Source: Uloborus plumipes (lineage: Eukaryota; Arthropoda; Arachnida; Araneae; Uloboridae). From it: a DNA stretch of 64,000 bases. Below are positions 26,193 to 38,104 of this stretch, one piece after another (within the stretch, counting starts at the first letter, position 1; each line of letters begins with the position of its first letter). Location of the stretch: contig JAXGGA010000472.1 of NCBI GenBank assembly GCA_038373865.1, positions 1-64,000 on the forward strand. Direction: 5' to 3'. Below the pieces are notes generated by a model. The model was not told the DNA's origin. It searched no databases and worked only from the letters and a program-made list of their open reading frames with translations. A program made the translations under genes and the position numbers.

Positions 26193-26770
26193 GAACGGTT
26201 CAATATTGAAGGAAAAATTGTTCAAATCGAAAAATCAAATATGGGAATGAGCTGTACTCGCCGAGATCTTTCGAACAAAAAAAAGTTTATTCCTTTCGGA
26301 CGGTTCACTCAAAATTATTAGGTGGAGAAAGGTTGCTTGAACGGTTCAATGTTGAACCAAAAATGCTCAAAATGAAAATTTAAATACGGTAATAAAGTAT
26401 CCTTGCCGAGATGCTTCGAACAAAAAAAAGTTTGTTTAAATCGGACTGTTCATTCAAAAGTTATTAGGGGTGACAACTTGTTTGAACGGTTCAATGTTGA
26501 ACGAAAAATTGTTCAAATCGAAAATGTAGATACGGGAATGAAGTATCCTTGAAAAGATCTTTCGAACAAAAAAAAGTTTGTTCAAATCGGACTGTTCACT
26601 CAAAAGTTAGCATCGCGGGACAGGTTATTTGAACGGTTCAAAGTTGAACCAAAAATTGTTCAAATCGAAAAATCAAATATGGGAATGAGCTGTACTCGCC
26701 GAGATCTTTCCAACAAAAAAAAGTTTGTCCAAATCGGAATGTTCATTCAAAAGTTATTAGGGGGGGGACC
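26193..26770. repeat. ~146-bp tandem repeat, 4 units
   Basis: GAACGGTTCA marks unit starts at 26193, 26339, 26484 and 26631, giving periods of 146, 145 and 147 bp. Units share TTGTTCAAATCGAAAA, GATCTTTCGAACAAAAAAAA and TCACTCAAAAGTTATTAG blocks and differ by scattered substitutions. The period is close to a nucleosomal repeat, as in satellite DNA. The array ends directly against a 12-bp microsatellite. No transposase or conserved frame was identified. Confidence 0.88.
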
Positions 26771-26814
26771 GACCGACAGACCGACCGACAGACCGACCGA
26801 CAGACCTACCGACA
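26767..26814. repeat. 12-bp microsatellite GACCGACCGACA, 4 units
   Basis: Four exact-length units, the last with one substitution, immediately follow the fourth 146-bp unit and a run of G. Read in frame it gives Pro-Thr-Asp-Arg repeats, which I regard as meaningless translation. Confidence 0.93.
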
Positions 26815-28339
26815 CACAAATTCCCCATCTCAATACCTTACTTTCAAATTTTTAATTTTTCGATTTTCATTTTACCTTTTTATTTTTTTAACTTGGCGAT
26901 ATTTTTTGGACTTGGCGATATTTTTTAGATGCATTAAGCTACTTTTAATACTTTTTTCGTCTTTCTTTTAATTTTAACGGGAAAGTAGGCTAAAAAACAC
27001 AATAAAAACTAAAATAAATAAAGAATTACTCAAAAAGGCTTTTTTCTTACAGTTAAAAAGGCGATGAAATATTTTCCTAACATCTTTAAATTACAAAGGC
27101 TTTCATATTAAATATCAAGCACTTTCCTATCAGATAATGTGGTAATATAATTGACGGTATTAGTACTAACTATCTTAAACGTAATATTACCATTAATTTA
27201 AATTGGAAAATATAATAGTTGCTCATAATCTAGCACCTCAAGCAAACAATATTGTTATGTCTATGAAATCATATTAAAGGTGCTTTTATGGGAAATGTTA
27301 TTCATGTTTTAATTTATTTCTACTTTGCTTATTTGTTTAAGTTATCTAAATTTACAAATCGGTAATACACCAGGCTCAACATTAGCATGGAACGAAGATG
27401 ACGGCAATTTACATTAATTCCCTTCATCGATCGTCTGTCTTCCAACTGATAAGCTGATATCATTCCCCTAATCATTACTGAACCCCATTTGTCGCCTTCT
27501 GTGCAACTCCACAAACATTGTGATTTCTTCGAGAAACAATACCTATTACTAGCTGGGCAGCATGGACTTGTTATTGTATATGGAGTAGAACTAGATTATA
27601 GATGCTATCGTTAAAATTAATGTATTTATATTACGAAAGCACAGAACAAATAAAAATTATCAACTTTAAGGAATTCAAAAATCAATAGACAGCAGTCTGA
27701 ATTATAGATAGTTTCATGAATATTTTTGAATGTGTTTCGAGTTCAGTTGGAAAAAAAAAATATGTGGTGCGCAGTGGCGCAACGAAAGGGGTGGGGTAGT
27801 TGAGGCCCTTTTTTTCAACCATAACTATCAATCGTAACACAATTACTTGTATACATTTAATCACTAATATACACTCCCCCCCCCCCCCGACGATAAATTC
27901 TGTCTGGGCTAGTGCGTAAGAGCAATGAGGTAACTTCTAATCATGTTCATTCCTTCTTGTGAAGATGATCATGAAAAATAATGAATACACAATTTTTAAT
28001 ACTTTCCGTGGACAGTTAGTATTTATTAGCTGCAAGTAATGCAAAAACGCTACGAATACGAAAAATGTGGAAAAAGAAAGCAAAAACTTTTAAAAGCTTC
28101 AAAAATATTAAGAGATTTAATAGTGGATTTTTTTTTCTTTTTCAAAAGAATAATCTCGTCTGTATCTTAACTAACACTATTGAGTTACTATATAGGCAAT
28201 TTAAAAATACTTTACCTCACAAAACTAAAATTATAAAAAAAACTTGTTCAAAAATTGCTCTTGAAAAGATAAGGAAATGCCTTGATACAGAATTAATTCT
28301 TGGTTACTTTTTAATATTTTGAATTCTATTTTAATTTTC
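26815..28339. other. Mostly AT-rich DNA, no gene seen; one dispersed-repeat remnant
   Basis: A remnant beginning GCAGTGGCGCAACGAAAGGG near 27768 and ending about 27920 with a C run and GGGCTAGTGCGT resembles the CAGTGGCGTAGC-type repeat seen at 5086. A slightly GC-richer patch lies at about 27360-27520. No gene was recognised. Confidence 0.45.
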
Positions 28340-29160
28340 AGGGACAATGAAGATTATATTGGAATTGCGACACAAGTGATCAAACTTTCATTAAATCTTA
28401 AAATTTCGCCTTGAAAAGCTTTTTCACAGAACTGGTGTTTGCAATTTTTGGATCAGAAATTACCTCGGCTGAATGAATATTTATCCACTGCATCAAATGC
28501 TCCTATCGACAAAATAATGTCTCATCTGATATCTCCCTCAACAGCGTCTCAGTCAGAATGATTCGAAGAAATCGTGAGAAGTTTGAACAAGACAACAGGT
28601 CACCAAATGCCTGCAGTCTTGGGGAAAGGAAAATATTCCCTGATGGCCTGATCTTTATTAAATACCAGGTTATCCAAGTAAATGGCTTTCTTTGAGGGAG
28701 CTAGTCTACACCTGGGAAGCATCACGGACCTCAATAAGAGCGGTAGAAAAAAAGCTCCGTTATCTTCAGCTCCTGTCATTCCGAGGCTAAAATAACCAAA
28801 GAACAATGGAGCCAAAAGAACTCCCGACAACAGCTGCTTCATATATGGATATATATATATACATACATGTATGGATGACTGTGTGAGTGCGTGTGTACCC
28901 TATTCCCTGACGATCTCCTAATCCACAACAATCCAGAGGATTAGAGACTTCCTACTCACTTTATGGGTGCAGAAAATAGTCTTTAAGCTTCTCTTCTAGA
29001 TAAACGGATAGTGTGGTCTTTTTTTTTTTCTTCTGGAAACAGGTGCCAACAGTTTGACGAAAGATGGAGATCTGGGATCAGACGTGAGAGGAGATGCGTC
29101 CGCCATGTCACTTACTCTCACAACTTGGGGATTACGTTTTCTTTTTTATGAGAGCAAGTA
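28340..29160. other. GC-richer segment with paired TAATCC/GGATTA sites
   Basis: The sequence is more complex than its flanks over most of this length. TAATCC (28919-28924) and GGATTA (28938-28943) form an inverted pair of K50-type homeodomain cores with an ACAAT word between them. AACAATGG (about 28802) is a Sox-type core. A reverse frame at 28600-28842 begins with a hydrophobic, signal-peptide-like stretch, but nothing supports it as a gene. Regulatory function is inference only. Confidence 0.25.
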
Positions 29161-29361
29161 CATTTCAAACGGTAAACAATGAACAAAAAAGAAACCTTTC
29201 CGTTTGTCCTTTATATATATTTCGTTTTTATTCACTGCTAAATTAAATGCAAATTAATAGCGTGGATTTATTAGCATAGCTTTTTGCCTTTCAGACGACG
29301 GCTCGGATACCGCACTTAGCATTATTATATACCACCGATTATTAAATGTATATTGTATATA

Positions 29362-30035
29362 CATGAGGGCTGTTAAGAAATTATCTGACCTATATTTTCT
29401 TATTAAAAGTATATGGGTATAAATCAAGCGCGATTGCATGACCGGACATTGCACCTTTGTACCATGAAGGTTTTCACTTCTGTCATAGTCTCAGGCGCTG
29501 ACAAAGAGCTTGACTGAGGCAGAGTGTACGGCCCTCGTCGGATTTTTTTAATTTTAAGAAAAAATGAAGGAACGATTGCATCAGCTTTACTGCATCAAAT
29601 TATGTCAGAAACTAGTCTATAATAGAAGAGAAATCCTTCGAAAGATGCAGACGGCTTTTAAGTACGATTTCTCAGCACATTTCTCACAATTGTTTTCGAT
29701 GTTTTCGATCTAACACCAGACTCAATAGACTCTATACTCTCGTAGCATGGACTCTTGCAACTAATGGCCGCTTTCCAAACTCAAGAGATGATTGAAAGGT
29801 TGATGCTACTCTATACGTTTCGTTATGTCACGTGAAATTTAAAAAAAAAATTGACAACGGTAGGACGCTACACATTATGTTTGCAAATGATTAACACTAT
29901 TGACAGACGAGAAAACAAACTCACTTTTCAGAAAGGTTTAAAGACGCCTCATGCAAGAGGACTTATTTCATATCCGTCAGGTTTACACACAAAAAAAAAA
30001 AAAAAAGTCGGATACTTTTTAAACAGCTCTAACAG
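29362..30035 (+). mobile_element. Degenerate mariner-like element
   Basis: The left end, after TA at 29360-29361, reads CATGAGGGCTGTTAAGAAAT, close to the GAGGGnTGTTnnGAAAGTATCCGACC ends common in arthropod mariners. The complement of 30006-30030 (AGCTGTTTAAAAAGTATCCGAC) matches it as a right end, though the outermost right bases are unclear. Between them lie broken mariner-type transposase pieces on the forward strand. The interior is too short for a full gene. Left end confident, right end approximate. Confidence 0.65.
29564..29830 (+). pseudogene. Mariner transposase N-terminal fragments
   Basis: From ATG 29564 the frame reads MKERLHQLYCIKLCQKL and continues to a stop near 29710; the Cys-Ile-Lys-x-Cys-x-K pattern with a following helix resembles the first helix-turn-helix of mariner transposases. 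A second piece in another frame from 29766 reads GRFPNSRDD, stop, KVDA, like the linker and second helix-turn-helix (usual form GRPSTSR-D--I-KV). A frameshift separates the pieces and no catalytic core remains. Homology is judged by eye. Confidence 0.5.
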
Positions 30036-33000
30036 TTCGACAGTTCCTATATCGTTTCCTATTTTTGTTCGATAGTACATCACCTACACACTACATTTAC
30101 CCCAGGCACATAAGAATCTGATGTACTTTTTTTTGGCTCCAGATTTTTATCTTTATTTCGCTGCTCCATGCAAGGACAAATTAAAAATATATTCAGCATC
30201 AAATTATTTAGACGAATTCCAGATTTTCAAATAAATATAAGTACATACAAGTTATGGGATGGAGTGCATTAGTTTCGTTACTTAAACTTTATTCTTCCAT
30301 AAAAGATTAATTGTTCATTACTAGCCGCCATTTACGTAGTTAATTAAGTATGTGCTTACTTACAAAAGCTTACTCTGTCGTGATGTAGTCGTTAGTCAAT
30401 ATTTTCCACCGTATTCAGTCAGAAGATTCGATTAATCTTATTGAATACTTCACAAATTTATTAACTTTTCGTAAAATGTGCTCATTAAGGTAGATTAATG
30501 ATTGAGTTTTTTTTCCGTAACTGTTGTAAAATTTGAGTGCTAATGCATTCATCCCACCAATTCTAGAACCATTTAACTTCTTAAATTTAATTATAAAGTG
30601 TAATGTTCACTTACTAGATGAATTTGATAACTATGCAGTTTTATTATTTCAGAACCGCTTTATTTTATTCACTTGAATAAAGTCTTTTGAAAAATATATT
30701 TTTATTCGTTCGAACTTATCGTCCAACTTAACTCAAAACCTGTCTTGTAACTCTCAATATTATTAAAAATATATAATAAAACTATGAGCTACAGAAAGTT
30801 TTATCACAATAGTTTATTTAATACCGTAAGAAAGAATGAAAACTTTCAACAAAAAAAAAAAAAAAAAGAAGAAGAAGAAAAGAAAAGAAGAAAAAAACAT
30901 AACACGCTCTTCCTATTAGTACAAAAGCAATAATAACTAATTATTGCCAAACCATGTTCATAAAATATCATAAGATCAAATGCAATTAAAAAATATGGTA
31001 TTCCAATAATTATTTTTAGTTTTGTTATTATTCTACTTTAGCTATTCACTTTTTGTAATCAAAATTACTTTTGGATTACAGACGATATTTTTCACTGATG
31101 AACTTTCAGGCTGTCGCATTAAGCACAATTTCATTAATGCAGTTGGCTCATTTTTTCTTCAAAAGTTGACTTCCAGTAGTCCTTGTGAAAATTATATTAT
31201 ATTGTGCTGCATCCCCCAAAGATATTCTTAACGCACCTACAAGCACATTTCACCCATTAAAATAATTTCAAACTGGGTATCATAAATAAGAATATAGTTT
31301 TCTGTAGAGGGGGGCGGGGTGAAAGCCCCCCCCCCCAACACACACAATTTTAATTTTAAAAATGCTATATTTATTCTTTTTTTTTGTTTATTTTTTATCG
31401 CTCACTTATGAACTATTTTTTTATCGAATTGATCACGATTATGACCTGTACTGACTTCCCTTTTCCAAAACTAATTTCAACCCTCAAGAAAACATCAGGA
31501 AATATTTTCAAGCCTTGAAAAAAAAATAGTAGTACAATATATCACGTAGCACCTAATGACAGGATTCGACATTTCTTTACTATGCTTAACAAACAGGCTT
31601 AAGTTAGAATAATTTAGCTCTGAGTTACCGCATCACTTAATTAAATCTGTAACGAAGTCAGAAACTGAAAAACAGTGCTTCGATCAAGCTTCATTATATC
31701 AGATTTTCAACGTTGCCTGACAATTTCTGGACAAAAATTATACATCCGATTGTTACTCCATGACACAAAAGCATTTTTTGAGCCGATAAATAAATTAGAA
31801 ACTATTCAGCTAATTCAAGTACAAATCATAAAATTAAGTTTAAATAAATCTATTTAAAATCTCTTCAGTTGATTTCAATACATCGTACATATAAAGTAGA
31901 ATGTATTGCTCAGTAATGACTTTTATTTAACTTTTCAGAATAAGCCGAGCTTTTCTTTCATCAGAGCATTTTTTCTTTCATTTGATGTTGCTTTTTAAGC
32001 ATATTAAGTAATTCCTTTAATAAAGCCCCAAATAATAAAAAAAAATCCCCTTTTTTTCATTAATGAGAGCTTTTGCTTTGTCAGACTAATTTCAGTTATT
32101 CTGATATTAAATTAAACCACAGAGAAGAGCACGCTTTTTTTGGAAACAAGATTAAAGACAAAGAAAAAAAGTCTTAATTATGATTAAGTAAATACTTTTT
32201 CTAGATAAAAAGAAAATATTTTTTTTTTCATTATTTAATTTTTTTCAGAGCTTTCTGTATCAAACGAACGACGTGAAAAATGTTTTTATCTGGTCTTCTC
32301 AAGATAGTAGGTTAACCATTTGAAAGAATATCTCCATGTAAGGTGAAGCAAGATACGTATCCATGTCTGATTAAATTAAAAATCTTTTTTCTGAGAAATT
32401 CATTTTCATTGCTAGCATTATCAAATTTAAACTTGAAAAATAACGGCGAATATATATCACTGTAATAAATAGTACATTTCATAATTTTTCTGTAGATAAG
32501 AATTATGGAATGATGTATTACTTGAGAACTAAAAAATAATTTTATGAAAATTTTTATTCAACTCATTCCACTTTCTTATTTCTTAAGCATGATTCGGTAC
32601 TATATCTTACAGCCCTGATTTAAACGTAGATTTTATGGAATTTTCATAGACCATCAGCGTTATTAAAAGTTTGTCTTTAAAACTTAATTTTTGCCGATCT
32701 CATTATAATTAATAGTGGATTAATCGCATTGAAAAGTGGAACCACATAAATGTAAATGGAAAATTATCCTGAATGTCCAGGAGCCAAAATGCTGTCTTGC
32801 AGTAACGGAGCATTGGATAATTTTTCCTACATTTTTTTAAAGATAGTTTTCAAGAGTTTTGCTACTTTTATAATGGTAAGAAAAGTGCAGCCTCTCATAG
32901 ATTCTACTAATCCATATTAAGAAACCTAATTTGTTGAATTTTTACGATGCAGCAATTAACAGTTAAAATTATAGTTCTCAGAAAGCTTTCAAAACTAATG

Positions 33001-34339
33001 TTTTACATGTGTTATTCTAACAAGAAAATATGTAGCCTATTTTCCATTGAAATATGCAGAAATTTCATTTTACTTGCCTTAAAAAACTTTCTTCTTTTGA
33101 AGTAGAAAGCACAAAAAAAAAAAAAAAAAAAAAGGAACTGCTTCATAAACAATGGCAAATGCGAGTTAACAATTCAAAAGTTCATCCTAGCCAAAAAGTT
33201 AAATGACATTCATTATCATTTATTGATCCTTAACTCGGGAGGTGTTTATTCTTTCTTTTTTTGTCGGTTGTGAGGCGAGATGTTAATCTCCAAACTATAT
33301 TTCTTGTGCTTTCCTCAATATTTTGCAAATTATGGTACAACAATTTCCAGCAATTTTTGTATATTTTTATAAATATAACTGAAACAGTACTGTAAGTGAC
33401 TTACGCCTGCATAGCCCAATATGCAAACATTACAAAACGTGTGAACGCAAAATAAAATTCATTTCTGTGGACTTTACATTACTAGATAATTGTTAGTATG
33501 CAAGTTTTTAAACTCTAGTTTGCTTTTGAACCGTCTGCTGTATCTCTGATAATAAAATGAGAAATGAACTTTAACAAATTAATATTCCTATGCACATTTA
33601 AATTAATTTTCGTGTAGTGTAGTATATTCTAAATGGTTTCTTAGATAAACAAACCTGTTTGGAACCAAGATGGAAAAATTAAAGGGTGCAGCTAAGGAAA
33701 TGCTCATGTAAATTAATTTTCAATGGTTTTAGATTTCACTCATAACTCTCTAAGTAACATGTAGCTGTCTTTACAAATTCAACTACTTTTATACGTTCCA
33801 TTTTTTTAAACGAGAACCGCTTGTGTGTGTGTGCGTGTCCTTCTTAAAAGTATAAAGAAACAAAAACAATTTCTTTAGAATATTTCCTTACGTCCTCACT
33901 TATTATTTCTTGTTTTAAATTGCATATTTTCTGGTTTAAGTTTGTAGATATATTTTCAATTTCATTTTAAGATAATTATTGAATATTTTTGTTAATTTAA
34001 AAGATTTGCTTACTTATAATTCGCTGAATGAGTGAAAATAGAGTCGTTTCTAGCTCACGATGAAGTCACAATTGCTCACGAGATTTTTCAATAGTTTTTT
34101 TTCCTTTCTTTCTTTCTTTCTTTTTTTTTTTGAGTTCTGCAGTTATTTTATAGAGGGAGCCATTGCTTACCTGCGTTTTTCCTTTTGCAAATGAGGAGTT
34201 TACACAATCTACAATAAAACCTTTAGTAGCAAAAAATAAAGTACACTTCAATAATTAGCAATTTATTACAAAAAAAAAAAAAAGAACATACATTATTTAA
34301 AACTTTTCAGAACTTACTCATCCACTGGTCAATCCTTAA
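30036..34339. other. AT-rich DNA, no gene seen
   Basis: Long A/T-rich stretch with simple sequence (A/GAA-rich at about 30850-30900, poly(A) at about 33112-33133, TTTC repeats at about 34102-34130). A G-run facing a C-run at about 31308-31338 can form a GC hairpin. No frame resembles a known protein. Confidence 0.6.
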
Positions 34340-34690
34340 TCCCCCCTCTTATGAGTGGCCGATCTATTAGTAACATTTCTTCCCGACGCAAGATAACGAA
34401 TGAAATATTTTTCATCGTCAGGGGTGATTACGAGAGTCACTTGTCACAAGTGATTACCGGGTTGGTAATTTATAGCGCGAGATTAGGAGACGGGAAATTC
34501 CTCAGTACTAGAGTGTTGTCTAACATGCCACCGTGGATTGTGGTAATCCGTCTTTTCAGCTCCAACTTGAAACTGAGAATCGCCTCTTCGCACCCATTTC
34601 CCCTTGGCCACATTTTTAAAAAATCTGTTCCTGCCCTTCAACACGCCATTCATACTTCTACAAGTCTAAGAAGCTAGAAGAATCGATCGG
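34340..34690. promoter_or_regulatory. Candidate cis-regulatory module (motif-dense)
   Basis: A GC-richer block with clustered, well-formed motifs. GTGATTAC occurs twice (about 34425 and 34450). Between the copies CACTTG and CAAGTG face each other as an inverted pair. GGTAATTTAT follows, then GGGAAATTCC at 34492-34501, a perfect palindromic-type Rel/NF-kB (Dorsal) site, and GGTAATCC near 34541. A 108-codon forward frame (34351-34677) spans the block; I do not recognise its product and coding is not excluded. Target gene and activity cannot be read from the sequence. Confidence 0.3.
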
Positions 34691-35253
34691 TTGTGGGACT
34701 TCTGGGGCCAGTGTCTGATAAAAGAGAAGAGAGGATTAATAGAGAGATCAAGGAGGCATGAAAAATTAATGATGTTTCATTTTCAGACAATAATCGACGA
34801 AGTATGTATTACTATAAGCACCTTGACTTGGTCTCTGCAGGAAGTTAATGAAACAAGTTTCTGGTTGAGTTTTTTTTACCATAGTTTCCGACAATAGATT
34901 GCTTGTAGTTTGGTAAACTATTTATTTTGGTGTACAGAAAATTATTTTTAAACTGTCATTTACTTATTAGGTGCTTCTTTCTTTAACTGGTGATTTCAAA
35001 ATAAGTAAAAACAATAATGAGATAAATACTTCTCTCATAAGCTAAATATAAAGGAAAGTTTAATTAAGTAAAGTCATTTTCAAAAATAATGCCTGACAGG
35101 TTACACAATAATGGCATAAAGAAGGGTAGGGCTGTTATAAATCCTGACAATGAAGAAAATATATATGTAAGAGTATATAGCGCCACTCAAAACATTTCTT
35201 CTCGAAAATAAACACTTTCTGTGTATGTTCACCGCTGTACCTTTCTATTTCTT

Positions 35254-35318
<65 letters not shown>

Positions 35319-38102
35319 TGTGTGTACGTTGAAAATTTTGAAAAACTCCTCCATGAAAAATTTCTCGCCGCTACTACTCCCTAATGCACTATAAGGATAA
35401 GATGGCAAACAACTGAGATAATGTGCAATGAGTTACCGCCCGTAAGCCAGGGCTGAGGCAGAACTGTAGCAAATGCACTCACAGCTCGATCATATAGCAT
35501 CCTAAGACTGCAGTTTCGCCCTTATTATGGGCTCCTCAGTTAGGAATAGCCAATGATCAAGCCGGAGGCAAAAATCCTCTTATTGTAGCTAAGATAGCCA
35601 ACAAACTGGTAGATAAAATTAATTTATCTTACCAGCGAGCGTCCGCAAACTATGGTGCGGCTCAACTCGAAAGTTTGCCGTCGTTATAAGTTTTATCATC
35701 GTTCATAATAATCTCATGCTAAGCGGTAAATGACAGTTTGAAAAACCCAATGTCCCTAACAGTAGGAAGCCGAATAATGTTAAAATGAATAATTCTTCGT
35801 TGAAGCCATTTGTCAATTTACGGGTGTGATATTTATGAAATTTAGAGGCCAAAAATGTTACAATTGCTTTTTCGCAAGCGAGATTGCTAAGAAACATACA
35901 TCGAAAAATAACAATCTTAATTTAAACTGCGTTTTCACTATAAATTCCGTTCCTCTAAACTACCAAACTCTAAATCATTGCGCTTTAAAATACCTCGATT
36001 CGTTTTGATGAAAACTTGCTACTGTCAAATTGTTGTCTGTTGTATATCATTTTTAATCATAAGAATTGTTCACCTGCACGTAAGTTATACCGCATTGGTT
36101 TATCGATAACAGCATCCATTGCTCAAAAGCTCTATTAAAATTTATCCTTTAAACACAAAACTGTTTTAAATTAGCAATAGCGGGCATAGAACAAAAAAGG
36201 CTGATACACATTTGGTGTAATACATTTTCTAAACAAGTCCTTTAGTTATACTTCGTTTTGATTTTGACATTTTCAAATGGTAATTTTCGAACTTACAATT
36301 CAGACTTGCGTAGAATTCATTATCTCTTAGATATAGCTCTAATATTTTCAAACGCTCAGCAATATTAATAGAGCAATTATAATAAATTTAGTTTGTTATA
36401 TGTTCACTCAAGACATAGGAATTAAGATTGGAAAACTGTTAAAGCGCAATTGAAATAAATATATTTAATTTACATTCTTGCTCTTTATTTCTTACGCATT
36501 CAGGAAAAAAATTATGTCGAAATCGGACGAAAATATCAGCATACATATAGTTTACTTATACTTAACGAAAGGAGTTTTTAACTGGCATGAAAGAAAATGT
36601 GATTCAAAAATGTTTAACCATTCGTACCTCATGTGCGAAATGCAGTATAATTTATCGTAATCATTTATTAAAAATATTTTTATTGAACCACTAGAGTAAA
36701 CGAGTTTTACAAATTCTGCTGAAGCAATTTTTGCCATTCACCCCCTCCCATATCCCGTCTAAAAACTTTCTGGTGAAGCCCATACTCTAAAAAAAACCAT
36801 TCTACCCCCACAAAACCCTCGAGAAGCTGTGCTTGAAGTGGTTTTAAATCCAAAATAACGTGACACTTTTCTCATATATGCATAGCACGGTAATGATCAG
36901 AAAATGTAAAATCGGTAGGATGTCGCCCCTTTATAACCGCTGAATGTTCCAATGCTAGCAGTGAAGCAGAACTTTCTTCCTGTTGTGCTGGGGAAGCGCC
37001 AAGGAAAACCCGGAAAAGAAATAAGAGAGGCTCTTTGTTTCTTCTCGTAAGTCATGGTAGGGTGGAGGCCTTTCATATGGATATGTGTTTCCGGATAATT
37101 GAGTTTTTGAGCACTTATGGAGCTAAATGCTATGTATGGCGTTCATTTGTATTTCAATCATAAGTCACTGATTTTTGAATTTTATCGCTCTGTTAGCAAG
37201 ATTGGAAGGAGATTGTTTCGAAGGCTTTATTAAGATTTGATGAAAACTGTTATAATAGAAAATTTTTCTTTTCCAGATCATAACGGTTAATATTAAACAT
37301 CGGAAGTGTAGCTTTTAAGTAACTGAACTAGTTGAAGACGTATTAGCAAAAAAAAAAAAATGTTTTTTAATTAAATTTGTATGTAAAATCACTGCAAGCT
37401 TTTTAATACTTTTCCTCGAAACAATTGTACTAATAATTCATATTTTTTGAACTATCGCTTGCAACATAGCTTAAAAAATACTTCAATTCAATAAAAGAAA
37501 TTTAAGCAACTTTGGTTTTTCGAAACTATGATTCTATCACTAGGGTACATGAAATTGTTTTCAGAAACTTCAGACTATGTGAAGCATTAAAGAAAAAAAA
37601 TGTGTTCAAAGATTTATTGTTAACCATCAACTCTGTAAATAAATCATTTTGTCAAATTCAATGTCATAACACTACATCAGTAAATAAGTTTAATTATATC
37701 ATGTCAACACTACATTTACTCTAACACCATTTCACCAGCAGGTGTGATTCGTTGTTAAATCAGTTCGTCTAGAAAACATTAAATCGACAGGTCATATCTT
37801 CGACTGATTGCTCCATTCAGATATCAATGGCTGTTTTGATTGAATTGCTACTTTCGTTAACAAATTCATTTCGTCCGGTTATCGTTTCGACGACTAGTAA
37901 GCTAAAATGGCAGGTATGCTTACATACACGGAGAGTTTCCCGTCAATTATGATTTCAGTGGATTTAAGACACATTGATATCATTATTAGATCCGTTCAGG
38001 AGATGGATTATTTTTTTCTTGAGATGTATTAAATAGATTTGTTCATCGACAAATATTACTATAAATTTCAGTCAATGGTTTAGTTCTTTGAAATTATTTT
38101 AT
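34691..38102. other. Mostly AT-rich DNA, no confident gene
   Basis: Contains the TA microsatellite at 35258. A GC-richer block at about 35425-35690 (GCCAGGGCTGAGGCAGAACT...) includes an imperfect 30-bp palindrome at 35606-35635 (CTGGTAGATAA...TTATCTTACCAG). A second GC-richer patch at about 36940-37090 has a short frame from ATG 36952 running into a consensus GTAAGT donor at 37047. None of these is enough to call a gene. Confidence 0.4.
35258..35315. repeat. (TA)29 microsatellite
   Basis: An uninterrupted 58-bp TA dinucleotide tract, followed by CAGTGTGTGTACG. Confidence 0.96.
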
Positions 38103-38104
38103 TA

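Noticed and set aside
26193..26814. A Pro-Thr-Asp-Arg repeat protein
   Set aside because: It arises only by translating the 12-bp microsatellite; the adjoining frames are interrupted and the DNA is a tandem repeat.
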